Of a stretch of DNA of 64,000 bases, positions 52,818 to 61,440 are shown one piece after another; the stretch's first letter is position 1, and each line of letters begins with the position of its first letter. The DNA comes from Actinomadura sp. NBRC 104425. GTDB lineage: Bacteria; Actinomycetota; Actinomycetes; Streptosporangiales; Streptosporangiaceae. The translations under genes were made by a program, and so were the position numbers. The DNA lies in assembly GCF_030269545.1 (NCBI RefSeq), contig NZ_BSTN01000001.1:203204-267203 (forward strand), read 5' to 3'. The notes beneath the pieces were generated by a model. The model was not told where the DNA came from. It searched no databases and was given only the letters and a program-made list of their open reading frames with translations.

Positions 52818-54062
52818 ATGGCGATGGAGACCTCGGCGGAGTCGCCGGTGCCGGTCCGCACCGTCCTGCAGGCGGTCGGCGGCTGGATCGGGCGCCTGGG
52901 CCGCATCTGGGTCGAGGGGCAGATCACCGACCTGAACGCCCGCGGCGGCACGGTCTACCTGACGCTGCGCGACCCGGTGGCCAACATGTCGGTGCGGGTC
53001 GTGGGGCCGCGCGCGGTGTTCGAGGCGGCCGGCCCCGCGGTGGCCGACGGCGCCCGGGTGGTGCTGCACGCCAAGCCCGACTTCTGGCTCAACCGGGGGA
53101 CGTTCTCGCTGGCCGCCCTGGAGGTGCGGCCGGTCGGCGTCGGCGAGCTGCTGGCCCGGCTGGAGCGGCTCAAGCGGGTGCTGGCGGCCGAGGGGCTGTT
53201 CCGGCCCGAGCGCAAGCGGCCGCTGCCGTTCCTGCCCGGCAAGGTCGGCCTGATCTGCGGGCGCGACTCCGACGCCGAGCACGACGTGCTGCGCAACGCC
53301 CGGCGGCGCTGGCCCGCCGTGGCGTTCCAGGTGGAGAACGTCGCCGTGCAGGGCTCGTACGCGGTCGGCGAGGTGATGGAGGCGCTGCGCAGGCTGGACG
53401 CCGACCCCGGGGTCGATGTGATCGTCATCGCCCGCGGCGGCGGATCCATGGAGGACCTGCTGCCGTTCTCCGACGAGGCGCTGGTGCGGGCGGTAGCGGC
53501 CTGCCGCACCCCCGTGGTCAGCGCCATCGGGCACGAGCAGGACACCCCGCTGCTGGACCTGGTGGCCGATGTGCGGGCGTCCACGCCCACCGACGCGGCC
53601 AAGAAGGTCGTCCCGGACGTGCGCGAGCAGCTGCAGTACGTGCGGCAGCTGCGCGACCGCGGCCGCCGCTGCCTGGCCGGGGCCGTGGAGCGGGAGCTGG
53701 CGTGGCTGAAGGCGATGCGGTCGCGGCCGGCGCTGGCCGACCCGGTCCGCGAGATCGAACGGCAGGACGAGCAGGTGCGCGCGCTGCGCGACCGGGCCCG
53801 CCGCTGCCTGACCGCCGCCCTGGACCGCGCCGACGACGAGCTGACGCACACCCGGGCGCGGCTGGTCGCCCTCTCCCCCGCCGCGACGCTCCGCCGCGGG
53901 TATGCGATCGTGCAGCGCGAGGACGGCGCGGTGGTGCGCGAGGCCGGGGCGGTCGGCGCCGGCGAGCGGCTGCTGGTGCGGCTGGCCGACGGCCGCATCG
54001 CGGTCACCGCCACCGGCGACGACTCCGGCGGCGGCCCCGCCGACGACTCCGCCGACGACTAA
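52818..54062 (+). CDS. xseA: Exodeoxyribonuclease VII large subunit
   Basis: A 414-residue protein. The N-terminal OB-fold (about 15-110, [20 protein letters not shown]) is followed by the catalytic domain (about 130-350) with [55 protein letters not shown] and [10 protein letters not shown], then a coiled-coil region and [14 protein letters not shown]. It degrades single-stranded DNA with XseB. The ATG at 52818 is leaderless in appearance. XseB follows 9 bases after the stop. Confidence 0.95.
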   Translation: MAMETSAESPVPVRTVLQAVGGWIGRLGRIWVEGQITDLNARGGTVYLTLRDPVANMSVRVVGPRAVFEAAGPAVADGARVVLHAKPDFWLNRGTFSLAALEVRPVGVGELLARLERLKRVLAAEGLFRPERKRPLPFLPGKVGLICGRDSDAEHDVLRNARRRWPAVAFQVENVAVQGSYAVGEVMEALRRLDADPGVDVIVIARGGGSMEDLLPFSDEALVRAVAACRTPVVSAIGHEQDTPLLDLVADVRASTPTDAAKKVVPDVREQLQYVRQLRDRGRRCLAGAVERELAWLKAMRSRPALADPVREIERQDEQVRALRDRARRCLTAALDRADDELTHTRARLVALSPAATLRRGYAIVQREDGAVVREAGAVGAGERLLVRLADGRIAVTATGDDSGGGPADDSADD

Positions 54063-54071
54063 GGTTGAACG

Positions 54072-54326
54072 GTGACCGAGGAGAACTTCGCCCGAAACGG
54101 CCCAGGTGAGCAGCGGCTGTCCTACGAGCAGGCCCGTGACCAGCTGGCCGAGGTCGTGCGGCGGCTGGAGGCGGGCGGGCTCACGCTGGAGGAGTCGCTC
54201 GGCCTGTGGGAGCGCGGCGAGAAGCTCGCCGCGATCTGCGAGGAGTGGCTCGAAGGCGCCCGCGCGCGTCTGGCCGCGGCGATGAGCGAGCCCGCGGACG
54301 GTGACGGCCCGGACGCCCCCTTCTGA
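54072..54326 (+). CDS. xseB: Exodeoxyribonuclease VII small subunit
   Basis: An 84-residue protein from GTG 54072, standard XseB length: LSYEQARDQLAEVVRRLEAG then GLTLEESLGLWERGEKLAAI, the two-helix signature. Acidic C-terminus. Operon with xseA. Confidence 0.94.
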   Translation: MTEENFARNGPGEQRLSYEQARDQLAEVVRRLEAGGLTLEESLGLWERGEKLAAICEEWLEGARARLAAAMSEPADGDGPDAPF

Positions 54327-54350
54327 GGCCGCCACGCGGTCGTCTCGTCC

Positions 54351-55235
54351 TCAGGACGGGTTCGACGGCGAGGCCGCGGGCACCGGGACGCCGCCGGTCT
54401 GCCGGGGCTGCGGCTTGAGGGACGCGGCCAGCACCGCCAGCTCCTCGTAGGAGGCCGTGCCGGTCACCACCAGGCTCACCCCGTTGGGCAGGGTGCGCGC
54501 CAGAGAGTTGGCCTTCTTGTCCTTGCGGTGGTACTTGGTCCAGGTGACGCCGTTGACCTGCTGGGTGCCGATCGGCTTTTTGTTGTTGGTCATCCGGGGG
54601 ACGTACTCGGACGCCTTCTCGTTGCTCTGCTCCAGCGCCGCGTACTCGTCGCTGGGGGTGACGAACCCCAGATGCCACGCCACCGGCCCCTTGCCCTCGC
54701 CCAGGCCGTGCAGCCGCGAGCTGGTGGGACGCCACGTGGGCGGCAGGTTCTCGGGCGCGTACACGGTGTAGGGGGCGTCGCTGCGCATCGCCCACAGCTG
54801 GCTCTGGTAGTCGACGGTCGGCAGGACCTCCTTGTGGCTGCGCGGCGTGATCAGGTAGATCGCCGCGACGAGCAGCAGGCAGGCGCCCATCGCCATGGTG
54901 AACCCGCCCAGCCCGGTGGTCAGCCGCTTGTAGACTGCGGGGCTCACCCGGACCGGCCCCTCGGCCTCGGCCCGGCCGCCGCCCGGCGCCTCGGCCCGCG
55001 CCGCCGCCTGCTCGCCCGCAGCGGCGTCACCCGCGGCGGCGTCGCCGGCAGCGTTGGCGGCATCGTCGGCGGCGGCGTTCCCGGCGTCGTCGGGAGCGGT
55101 GCCGCCCGGCACCGCGTCGCTCGGCCGGGCGTCGCTCGGCTGGGCGTCGCTCGGCTGGGCGTCGCTCGGCTGGGCGTCGCTCGGCTGGGCGTCGCTCGGC
55201 GGCGCTTCAGTCGTCGCTGGGGTCTTCTCGCTCAC
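54351..55235 (-). CDS. DUF4245 membrane protein
   Basis: A 294-residue protein from GTG 55235. The N-terminal 100 residues are low complexity (PSDAQ repeats, Ala/Asp/Gly), then one membrane helix (about 123-143: GLGGFTMAMGACLLLVAAIY) and the outer DUF4245 domain (TPRSHKEVLPTVDYQSQLWA; NLPPTWRPTSSRLHG; NGVTWTKYHRKDKKANSLAR). The family is an actinobacterial envelope protein of unknown role next to glpX and xseB in mycobacteria too. Its last residues are Pro/Ser-rich. Confidence 0.88.
   Translation of the reverse strand: MSEKTPATTEAPPSDAQPSDAQPSDAQPSDAQPSDARPSDAVPGGTAPDDAGNAAADDAANAAGDAAAGDAAAGEQAAARAEAPGGGRAEAEGPVRVSPAVYKRLTTGLGGFTMAMGACLLLVAAIYLITPRSHKEVLPTVDYQSQLWAMRSDAPYTVYAPENLPPTWRPTSSRLHGLGEGKGPVAWHLGFVTPSDEYAALEQSNEKASEYVPRMTNNKKPIGTQQVNGVTWTKYHRKDKKANSLARTLPNGVSLVVTGTASYEELAVLAASLKPQPRQTGGVPVPAASPSNPS
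55114..55200. repeat. 15-bp tandem repeat, six units
   Basis: Unit GCGTCGCTCGGCTGG (first unit CCGG-ending, last unit 12 bases), encoding PSDAQ-type pentapeptides in the DUF4245 N-terminus. In frame, so copy number may vary without breaking the gene. Confidence 0.9.
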
Positions 55236-55255
55236 GGTCCCAGGATCCCGCACGG

Positions 55256-55945
55256 TCAGCGGTGCTGCGTCCGGGGGTTGTGGATCGTCGACACGATGGC
55301 CATCACGTCGGCGGCGAGCGCGCGCGAGGCCGCCTCGTCGTCGCTGAGGGAGATCTCCGACACCGCGCCCGCCATCGCCCCGGTCAGCACGACGACCAGC
55401 GCCTCGTCCACGCCCCCGTCGGCGGTGTGGAACAGGGCGGCGTTGCGGCGGGCCCACTTGTTGAGCCGCTGGCGCATGACGCGGTCGAAGCCGGGCGGGC
55501 CGTCGCCGGAGATGAACAGCCGGGCCACATCGCGTTCGGCCAGGCAGCCGTCCAGGTAGGCGCGCGCCCCGGCGATGAACAGCCGCATGGGATCGGTCTC
55601 CCCGGCCTCGCGCGCCCGGTTCACCGCCTCCCGGGTGCGCTCCTGCTGGCGGACCTGGAACTCCTCGAACAGCGTGAGGTACAGGTCCGCCTTGCCGTTG
55701 AAGTGGTGGTAGAGGCTGCCGACGCTGGCCCCCGCCTTGGCGACGATGTCGGTGACGGCGGCCTGGGCGAAGCCCGCCTCGCAGAACACGTCCCGCGCGG
55801 CGGCCAGCAGCGCGCTGCGCGTGGCGGCGCCGCGGTCGGAGGTTCGCGCGGGGGCCTCGCCGCCGGTGTCCGCGCGGGTACCGGCCGCGGCCGCACCGCC
55901 CTCCGCGGCGACCCGGCCGGAGGGGACATCGATCTCGCTGCTCAT
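55256..55945 (-). CDS. TetR-family transcriptional regulator
   Basis: A 229-residue protein from ATG 55945. After a flexible start (1-38) comes the TetR helix-turn-helix (about 40-90: SALLAAARDVFCEAGFAQAA; VTDIVAKAGASVGSLYHHFN). The C-terminal ligand domain (about 95-225) is helical (ARAYLDGCLAERDVARLFIS). The inducer is unknown. It is divergent from glpX and has an inverted repeat between the two genes (55997-56017), the best candidate for its operator. Confidence 0.92.
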   Translation of the reverse strand: MSSEIDVPSGRVAAEGGAAAAGTRADTGGEAPARTSDRGAATRSALLAAARDVFCEAGFAQAAVTDIVAKAGASVGSLYHHFNGKADLYLTLFEEFQVRQQERTREAVNRAREAGETDPMRLFIAGARAYLDGCLAERDVARLFISGDGPPGFDRVMRQRLNKWARRNAALFHTADGGVDEALVVVLTGAMAGAVSEISLSDDEAASRALAADVMAIVSTIHNPRTQHR

Positions 55946-55996
55946 GAGCCCTGAGATTACGCCCTCCGGGCCGGTGGAGCGCGCTCCGCCGATGCC

Positions 55997-56017
55997 CGGT
56001 CCGTCAAAAACGGACCG
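55997..56017. promoter_or_regulatory. Inverted repeat between tetR and glpX, putative operator
   Basis: CGGTCCGT-CAAAA-ACGGACCG: perfect 8-bp arms, 5-base spacer, 21 bp in all. Size and place fit a TetR operator; a terminator is less likely because no gene ends here. Confidence 0.55.
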
Positions 56018-56125
56018 TTCGGGGTATTGGATCCCGCATGCGCCATGTCTGGTCTGGTCCAATTTGTGACCCTGGACGGGGCGCGCCGACAATCCACGGA
56101 GATCACCGACCGAAAGGCCGCCGTC

Positions 56126-57160
56126 ATGTCGCACGAGACCACCGTCCACTCCCCGCTCGTCACCGAGCCCGCGGCGCCGGACCGCAACCTGGCCCTGGAG
56201 CTGGTCCGGGTGACCGAGGCCGCCGCCATGGCCGCCGCCCGCTGGGTGGGCCGCGGCGACAAGAACGGCGCCGACGGCGCCGCCGTCAACGCCATGCGCC
56301 AGCTGATCAACACCGTGGCGATGCGGGGCGTGGTGGTGATCGGCGAGGGCGAAAAGGACAACGCCCCGATGCTGTACAACGGCGAGCACGTGGGCGACGG
56401 CAGCGGCGCCGAGTGCGACGTGGCCGTGGACCCGATCGACGGCACCCGGCTGACCGCGATGGGCATGGGCAATGCGATCGCGGTGCTGGCGGTGGCGCCG
56501 CGCGGGTCGATGTACGACCCGTCGGCCGTGTTCTACATGGAGAAGCTGGCCACCGGCCCGGAGGCCGCCGACGTGGTGGACATCGAACGCCCGATCGCCG
56601 ACAACATCGCCGCCGTCGCCAAGGCCAAGGGCTCCTCGCCGCACGACGTGACCGTGGTGATCCTGGACCGGCCGCGGCACGAGGACATCGTCCGGCAGGT
56701 CCGCGCCGCCGGCGCCCGGATCAAGTTCATCACCGACGGGGACGTGGCCGGCGCGATCATGGCGGCGCGCGAGGGCACCGGCGTGGACCTGCTGCTGGGT
56801 ATCGGCGGCACCCCGGAGGGGATCATCGCGGCCTGCGCGATCAAGGCGCTGGGCGGGGTGCTGCAGGGCCGGCTGTGGCCGCGCAACGACGAGGAGCGGG
56901 AGAAGGCCCTGGCCGCCGGGCACGACCTGGACCGGGTGCTGACCACCGACGACCTGGTCACCTCCGACGACGTGTTCTTCGCCGCCACCGGCATCACCGA
57001 CGGCGAGCTGGTGGACGGCGTGCGCTACCGCAAGGGCACCGCGGTCACGCACTCGCTGGTGATGCGCTCGCGCAGCGGCACCATCCGCTCGATCACCAGC
57101 GAGCACAAGCTGAGCAAGCTGCGGGCCTACAGCGCGATCAACTTCGACACCGCGCAGTAG
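56126..57160 (+). CDS. glpX: Class II fructose-1,6-bisphosphatase
   Basis: A 344-residue GlpX-type enzyme of gluconeogenesis. It carries [16 protein letters not shown], the metal/phosphate motif [11 protein letters not shown], and [23 protein letters not shown] 56126 follows GAAAGG; upstream frame was rejected because it enters the promoter. It converts fructose-1,6-bisphosphate to fructose-6-phosphate with Mg/Mn. Its sites and length are typical of the mycobacterial enzyme. Confidence 0.96.
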   Translation: MSHETTVHSPLVTEPAAPDRNLALELVRVTEAAAMAAARWVGRGDKNGADGAAVNAMRQLINTVAMRGVVVIGEGEKDNAPMLYNGEHVGDGSGAECDVAVDPIDGTRLTAMGMGNAIAVLAVAPRGSMYDPSAVFYMEKLATGPEAADVVDIERPIADNIAAVAKAKGSSPHDVTVVILDRPRHEDIVRQVRAAGARIKFITDGDVAGAIMAAREGTGVDLLLGIGGTPEGIIAACAIKALGGVLQGRLWPRNDEEREKALAAGHDLDRVLTTDDLVTSDDVFFAATGITDGELVDGVRYRKGTAVTHSLVMRSRSGTIRSITSEHKLSKLRAYSAINFDTAQ

Positions 57161-57168
57161 CGGCGCCG

Positions 57169-57200
57169 GCGGCCGGGCCGCGGCACGGCGGCCCGGCCGC
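57169..57200. terminator. Bidirectional hairpin terminator
   Basis: Arms GCGGCCGGGCCGC and GCGGCCCGGCCGC, 13 bp, 6-base loop, between convergent glpX and the DUF1707 gene. Confidence 0.85.
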
Positions 57201-57223
57201 ATGGTCCGGCTCAGCGGTCCGGC

Positions 57224-57832
57224 TCAGCGGCGGCGCTGCAGGCGGCCGCGGACGCGGTCGCGCAGGGTGCGCTTCGGGGTGCGGGCCCGCACCGACCCGA
57301 AGATCATCGTGCCGCCGATCTCGACCGTGGGGCCCTCGTTGCCGGAGCGGGTGCGCACGTCGCGGGTGCTGAGGACGGTGCGCCCGGTGACGTTCACCCG
57401 GACCCCGTCGGGCACCAGCAGGCGGATGCGGCCGCCCAGCACCATGGCGTCCAGCACCACGTGCCGCCGCTGCAGCACGGCCTGCCGCAGGTCGAGTTCG
57501 ACGGTGCCGAACAGCGCCAGCAGCGGCAGCCGAACCGGGACCACCCACCGGCCCTCGCGCCGCGTCCGGCCGAACATGACCGACACCGGGCGGTCGTCGA
57601 CGACGATCGGCTGGGTCTCCTGGGGACCGAGGTCGGCGGTGAGGCCGGTGAGGTCGCCGAGGGTGCGGGCGGCGTAGACGCGCTCGGTGCGCTCGGCGTG
57701 CTCGTCGATCGTGAGGCGCCCGTCGGCCAGGGCCTCCCGCAGCACGGCCGCCACGCGTTCCCGGTCGGCGTCGGAGGCGCGCAGGTCACGCACGCTCGGT
57801 TCGCTTGTGGGCCGTCGGCTGGGGGTCTCCAC
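57224..57832 (-). CDS. DUF1707 SHOCT-like / LiaF-type protein
   Basis: A 202-residue protein with an N-terminal DUF1707 domain (about 13-65: VRDLRASDADRERVAAVLRE; GRLTIDEHAERTERVYAART), followed by a beta-rich domain (about 80-190: SVMFGRTRREGRWVVPVRLP; VLDAMVLGGRIRLLVPDGVR; VEIGGTMIFGSVRARTPK) of the cell-wall-stress LiaF C-terminal type. No membrane segment is present. Probably an envelope-stress-related cytoplasmic protein; function unproven. Confidence 0.88.
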   Translation of the reverse strand: METPSRRPTSEPSVRDLRASDADRERVAAVLREALADGRLTIDEHAERTERVYAARTLGDLTGLTADLGPQETQPIVVDDRPVSVMFGRTRREGRWVVPVRLPLLALFGTVELDLRQAVLQRRHVVLDAMVLGGRIRLLVPDGVRVNVTGRTVLSTRDVRTRSGNEGPTVEIGGTMIFGSVRARTPKRTLRDRVRGRLQRRR

Positions 57833-57991
57833 GCTTAGAGAGTAGCCGCCGTCCGCGCCTGCCCCGCCGGATCCCGAGAGGCTCGCGGACCGTGTCGAAA
57901 GCGGCGGGGAATGCCGCGTCGGGAGCGGTGGCGGAAAAGATCGTCAACGTCCCGGAAAAATCTGTAGGGATTTGCCCGATCTGTACCTAGA

Positions 57992-58960
57992 GTGACGCTC
58001 ATGGCCGTTCAGCGTGGTGCGCAGACCTCCGTCCGGGCCTCTGCCGAGGGGGGTACGGCCGCGATCAGCATGCGGGGGGTCGTCAAGCGCTTCGGCGACT
58101 TCACCGCCGTGGACGGCCTCGACCTGGAGGTCGCGCCCGGCACCTGCCTGGGCCTGCTGGGCCCCAACGGCGCGGGCAAGTCGACCACGATGAAGCTGCT
58201 CACCGCCCAGGCGATCGCCGACGAGGGCGCGATCCGGGTGCTGGGGCTGCCGGTGCCGGGCGAGTCCAAGCGGGTGCGCGCGGCGATGGGCGTCGTCCCG
58301 CAGCAGGACAACCTGGATGAGGAGCTGACCGCCCGGGAGAACCTGGAGGTGTTCGCGCACCTGTACCGGGTGCCGCGGCGCGAGCGGCGGGCGGCGGTGG
58401 ACGACGCGCTGGCCCTGGCGCACCTGACCGGCCGGGCGCACACCAAGGTGGACGACCTGTCGGGCGGGATGCGGCGGCGGCTGCTGATCGCGCGCGGGCT
58501 GGTGCACCGGCCCGCACTGGTGCTGCTGGACGAGCCGACCGTGGGCCTGGACCCGCAGGTGCGCGCCGAGCTGTGGGGGCTGATCGACGGGCTGCGCTCG
58601 CACGGCACGACGGTGCTGATGTCGACGCACTACATCGAGGAGGCCGAGCGGTTGGCCGACGACTGCGCGCTGATGTCGCGCGGCCGGGTGGTGGCGCGGG
58701 GCGCGCCGGCCGAGCTGATCGCCGAGCACGCCGGGCGGCAGGTCGTCGAGCACTTCGGCCCGCCGGAGCGGCTGGCGGAGGTCGAGCGGCTGGCGCACGC
58801 GGCGGGGCTGGCGACCCGGCGCACCGGCCCGTCGGTGTCGGTGCTGAAGGCCGAGGCGATGCCGCCGTCGCTGGCCGAGGAGCTGGGGCCGGACGGCGTT
58901 CGCCGCGCCGCCACCCTGGAGGACGTGTTCGTGCTGCTCACCGGGGAGAGTGTGGAATGA
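57992..58960 (+). CDS. ABC exporter ATP-binding protein (DrrA/NodI type)
   Basis: About 319-322 residues (GTG 57992, or ATG 58001). Motifs: GPNGAGKSTTMKLL (Walker A, about 58), signature DLSGGMRRRLLIARGLVHRP, LVLLDEPTVGLDPQ (Walker B), MSTHYIEEAERLADDC (H-loop). The C-terminal extension is the DrrA-like domain that contacts the permease. A TACCTA element at 57984-57989 could be the -10 of a near-leaderless transcript. The stop overlaps the permease start. Confidence 0.93.
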   Translation: MTLMAVQRGAQTSVRASAEGGTAAISMRGVVKRFGDFTAVDGLDLEVAPGTCLGLLGPNGAGKSTTMKLLTAQAIADEGAIRVLGLPVPGESKRVRAAMGVVPQQDNLDEELTARENLEVFAHLYRVPRRERRAAVDDALALAHLTGRAHTKVDDLSGGMRRRLLIARGLVHRPALVLLDEPTVGLDPQVRAELWGLIDGLRSHGTTVLMSTHYIEEAERLADDCALMSRGRVVARGAPAELIAEHAGRQVVEHFGPPERLAEVERLAHAAGLATRRTGPSVSVLKAEAMPPSLAEELGPDGVRRAATLEDVFVLLTGESVE

Positions 58961-59769
58961 CCGCCGACCGCGCGGCCGAGCGGGTCGCGCCGCCGCGTCC
59001 GCTGCGCCGCTTCGAGCTGGCGCCGGTGGGCGGGATCTGGCGGCACGAGCTGGCGCTGTTCCGCCGCTACTGGAGGTCGCAGACGTTCGCCGCGACCGTC
59101 GAGCCGACGTTCTACCTGCTGGCGTTCGGCTACGGGTTCGGGTCGCTGGTCGCGGTGGTGTCCGGCATGCGCTACCTGGACTTCATGGCGACCGGCGTGG
59201 TGGGCATCGCCGCGCTGTTCACCGCCGTGTTCCCCGGGATGTTCAACGGCTACATCCGGCGGGTGTTCCAGCACACCTACGATGCGATCCTGGCCACGCC
59301 GGTGGACGTGCACGAGCTGGTCGCCGGCGAGGCGCTGTGGATCGCGGCCAAGTCGTCGGTGTACTCGTGCACGCCGCTGGTGGTGGCGCTGTTCTTCGGG
59401 CTGGACCCGGCGCCGGGCATGCTGCTGGTGCCGTTCGTGGTGTTCTGGCTGTCGCTGGGGTTCGCGCTGTTCGGGATGTGGACGTCCACGGTCGTGCCGT
59501 CCATCAACTCGTTCGACTACGTGATCACCGGTGTGGTGACGCCGCTGTTCCTGGTGGCGGGCACCTTCTTCCCGGTGGACGCGCTGCCGCGGTGGGCGCA
59601 GTACGTGGCGATGGCCAATCCGCTGTTCCACTGCGTGGAGCTGGTGCGGCACGCGGTGTTCGGGCTGCGTCCGGCGGCCGACGTGGGGCATCTGGCCCTG
59701 CTGGTGGTGTTCTCCGCGCTGATGTGGCTGCTGGCCGTGCGCGGCATGCGCCGCCGCCTCATCGACTGA
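58957..59769 (+). CDS. ABC-2 type permease (DrrB/NodJ type)
   Basis: A 270-residue protein with six membrane helices, the ABC-2 pattern (PTFYLLAFGYGFGSLVAVVS; FMATGVVGIAALFTAVFPGM; VTPLFLVAGTFFPVDALPRW). It pairs with the ATPase gene (ATGA overlap). The pair is a lipid, polysaccharide or drug exporter; the cargo cannot be told from the sequence. ATG 58957. Confidence 0.92.
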   Translation: MTADRAAERVAPPRPLRRFELAPVGGIWRHELALFRRYWRSQTFAATVEPTFYLLAFGYGFGSLVAVVSGMRYLDFMATGVVGIAALFTAVFPGMFNGYIRRVFQHTYDAILATPVDVHELVAGEALWIAAKSSVYSCTPLVVALFFGLDPAPGMLLVPFVVFWLSLGFALFGMWTSTVVPSINSFDYVITGVVTPLFLVAGTFFPVDALPRWAQYVAMANPLFHCVELVRHAVFGLRPAADVGHLALLVVFSALMWLLAVRGMRRRLID

Positions 59770-59897
59770 AACGCCGTCTCGGCGCCTCGAGACCGTCCGG
59801 CCGGGGGATTCGCGCGGCGGAGGCGCTGCGGTACGCTGCCGCCCTGACGCGAAACTTTCTCATCTTCGGCCCGGGTGGGCGGAGAGGCGGGCGCCGG

Positions 59898-61127
59898 ATG
59901 ACCGTGCGGATCACCGGTCGGGACCGGCGGGCGCGGCTGGCCGCCTACGCCGCGTTCGGCGTGCAGGGCCTGTGCTTCGCCGCGCTGGTGACCCAGGTGC
60001 CGCGCATTCAGAAGGCGCACCACCTCGGCGACGTCGCGCTGTCGCTGGTGCTGCTGGCCGTCCCGCTGGTCGCCGGGCTGGGCAGCGTGCTGGCGGGCGC
60101 GGTGTTCGCGCGCGCCGGCAGCGGGCCGGTGCTGCGGGTGGCGCAGCCGGCGGTGTGCGCGGCGATCGTGCTGATCGGGGCGACCGGCGACGCGGACGTG
60201 CCGCTGTACGCGGCGGTCGCGCTGTTCGGCCTGTTCGTCGGGGCGGTGGACGCGGCGATGAACGCCCAGGGCGTCGCGGTCGAGCGGCGCTACGGCATGA
60301 GTCTGATCACCGGCTGCTACGCGGTGTGGAGCGTCGCGGGCATCCTCGGCGGCCTGTGGGCGTCGCTGTCCAACCGGCTCGACCTGCCGCTGCCGGCCTG
60401 CTTCGCCGCGGCCGCGGCGGCGGGGCTGGCGGGGACGCTGTGCACCGGCCACCTGCTGTACCGCAAGCACGAGGAGGGCGACGGGCCGAGCGCCGAGGAG
60501 CTGAAGGCGGCCGGACGCAGCGTCCCGTGGCGCCCGATCCTGGTGGTGGGCACGGCGATGGCCGTGGCGTACCTCGCCGACGCCGCCCTGTCCAACTACG
60601 GCGCCCTGTACCTGGAGGACGAGCTGTCCGGCAGCGACTGGGTGGCGCCGCTGGGCTACGTGGCCTACCAGATCGCGATGGTGGTCAGCCGCGCGGTGGC
60701 CGACTTCGGCGTACGGCGGTGGGGCGCGGTGCGGGTCGTGCGCGTGGGCGGGGCGGTCGGCCTGGCGGGGATGGCGGGCGTGGTGGCCGCGCCCAACGCA
60801 ACCGTCGCCATCGCCGCGTTCGGCGTGGCGGGGCTGGGCCTCAGCGTGATCGTGCCGGTGTCGTACTCGGCGGCGGGCAAGGTGGACCCGACGGGGCTGG
60901 GCGTGGCCGTGGCGCGGGTCAACGTCTTCAACTACGTGGGGTTCGTGCTGGGCGCCGCCGTCGTGGGGGCGATCGCGCCCCTCGACCCCGACCACGGGCT
61001 GCGGCTGGCGTTCGTCGTGCCGACGGTGCTGGTGCTGCTGGTGTTCGCCACCGCGCGGGGCTTCGACCCGGTGGTGGACGGGGCGGCCCGGCCGGACGCT
61101 CCGGCGATGGAGCGCCCGGCCGTGTGA
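59898..61127 (+). CDS. MFS transporter
   Basis: A 409-residue, 12-helix permease from ATG 59898 (upstream GGAGAGGCGG is a weak ribosome site). The N-terminal half begins ARLAAYAAFGVQGLCFAALV; the central loop is charged (YRKHEEGDGPSAEELKAAGR) as usual between helices 6 and 7. Its pattern is that of YbjJ/FucP-like MFS exporters. Substrate unknown. It is 128 bases after the ABC permease. Confidence 0.85.
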   Translation: MTVRITGRDRRARLAAYAAFGVQGLCFAALVTQVPRIQKAHHLGDVALSLVLLAVPLVAGLGSVLAGAVFARAGSGPVLRVAQPAVCAAIVLIGATGDADVPLYAAVALFGLFVGAVDAAMNAQGVAVERRYGMSLITGCYAVWSVAGILGGLWASLSNRLDLPLPACFAAAAAAGLAGTLCTGHLLYRKHEEGDGPSAEELKAAGRSVPWRPILVVGTAMAVAYLADAALSNYGALYLEDELSGSDWVAPLGYVAYQIAMVVSRAVADFGVRRWGAVRVVRVGGAVGLAGMAGVVAAPNATVAIAAFGVAGLGLSVIVPVSYSAAGKVDPTGLGVAVARVNVFNYVGFVLGAAVVGAIAPLDPDHGLRLAFVVPTVLVLLVFATARGFDPVVDGAARPDAPAMERPAV

Positions 61128-61180
61128 CGCGGTGGGCCGGACGGCGCCGGCCGGGCCGCGCAACGGGGCGCCGGTCGGGT

Positions 61181-61411
61181 TCAGGCGTCTTCCAGGGCGG
61201 TGACGGCGCGCTCCCCCGCGGCCTGCGCCTCCTCGGGGGTCAGGTCCTGCTGCGCGCGAGCGAGGGCGGCCTCGGCGGCGTTCACGGCGGCCCTGGCGGT
61301 GACCGCGTGCTCCTGGGCCCGGTCGAGGTCGCCGAGCCCGACACAGTCGAACGCCACCTGCGCGTCGTGAACGGCCATCTTGAGCTGCCGAGCGGCCTCG
61401 TCCAGGCTCAT
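61181..61411 (-). CDS. Small helical protein of unknown function
   Basis: A 76-residue protein from ATG 61411 with AGGAGG upstream. Ala/Glu/Asp-rich, all helical (AARQLKMAVHDAQVAFDCVG; AAVNAAEAALARAQQDLTPE). No signal or motif. It is 29 bases from the MocR-type gene on the same strand, so it may be co-transcribed. Confidence 0.7.
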   Translation of the reverse strand: MSLDEAARQLKMAVHDAQVAFDCVGLGDLDRAQEHAVTARAAVNAAEAALARAQQDLTPEEAQAAGERAVTALEDA

Positions 61412-61440
61412 CCATACCTCCTTGTGCGGGAAGCCTCTTC

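Noticed and set aside
61128..61180. GGCGCC-rich hairpin between MFS and the small helical gene
   Set aside because: Arms are short and mismatched; not strong enough to call a terminator.
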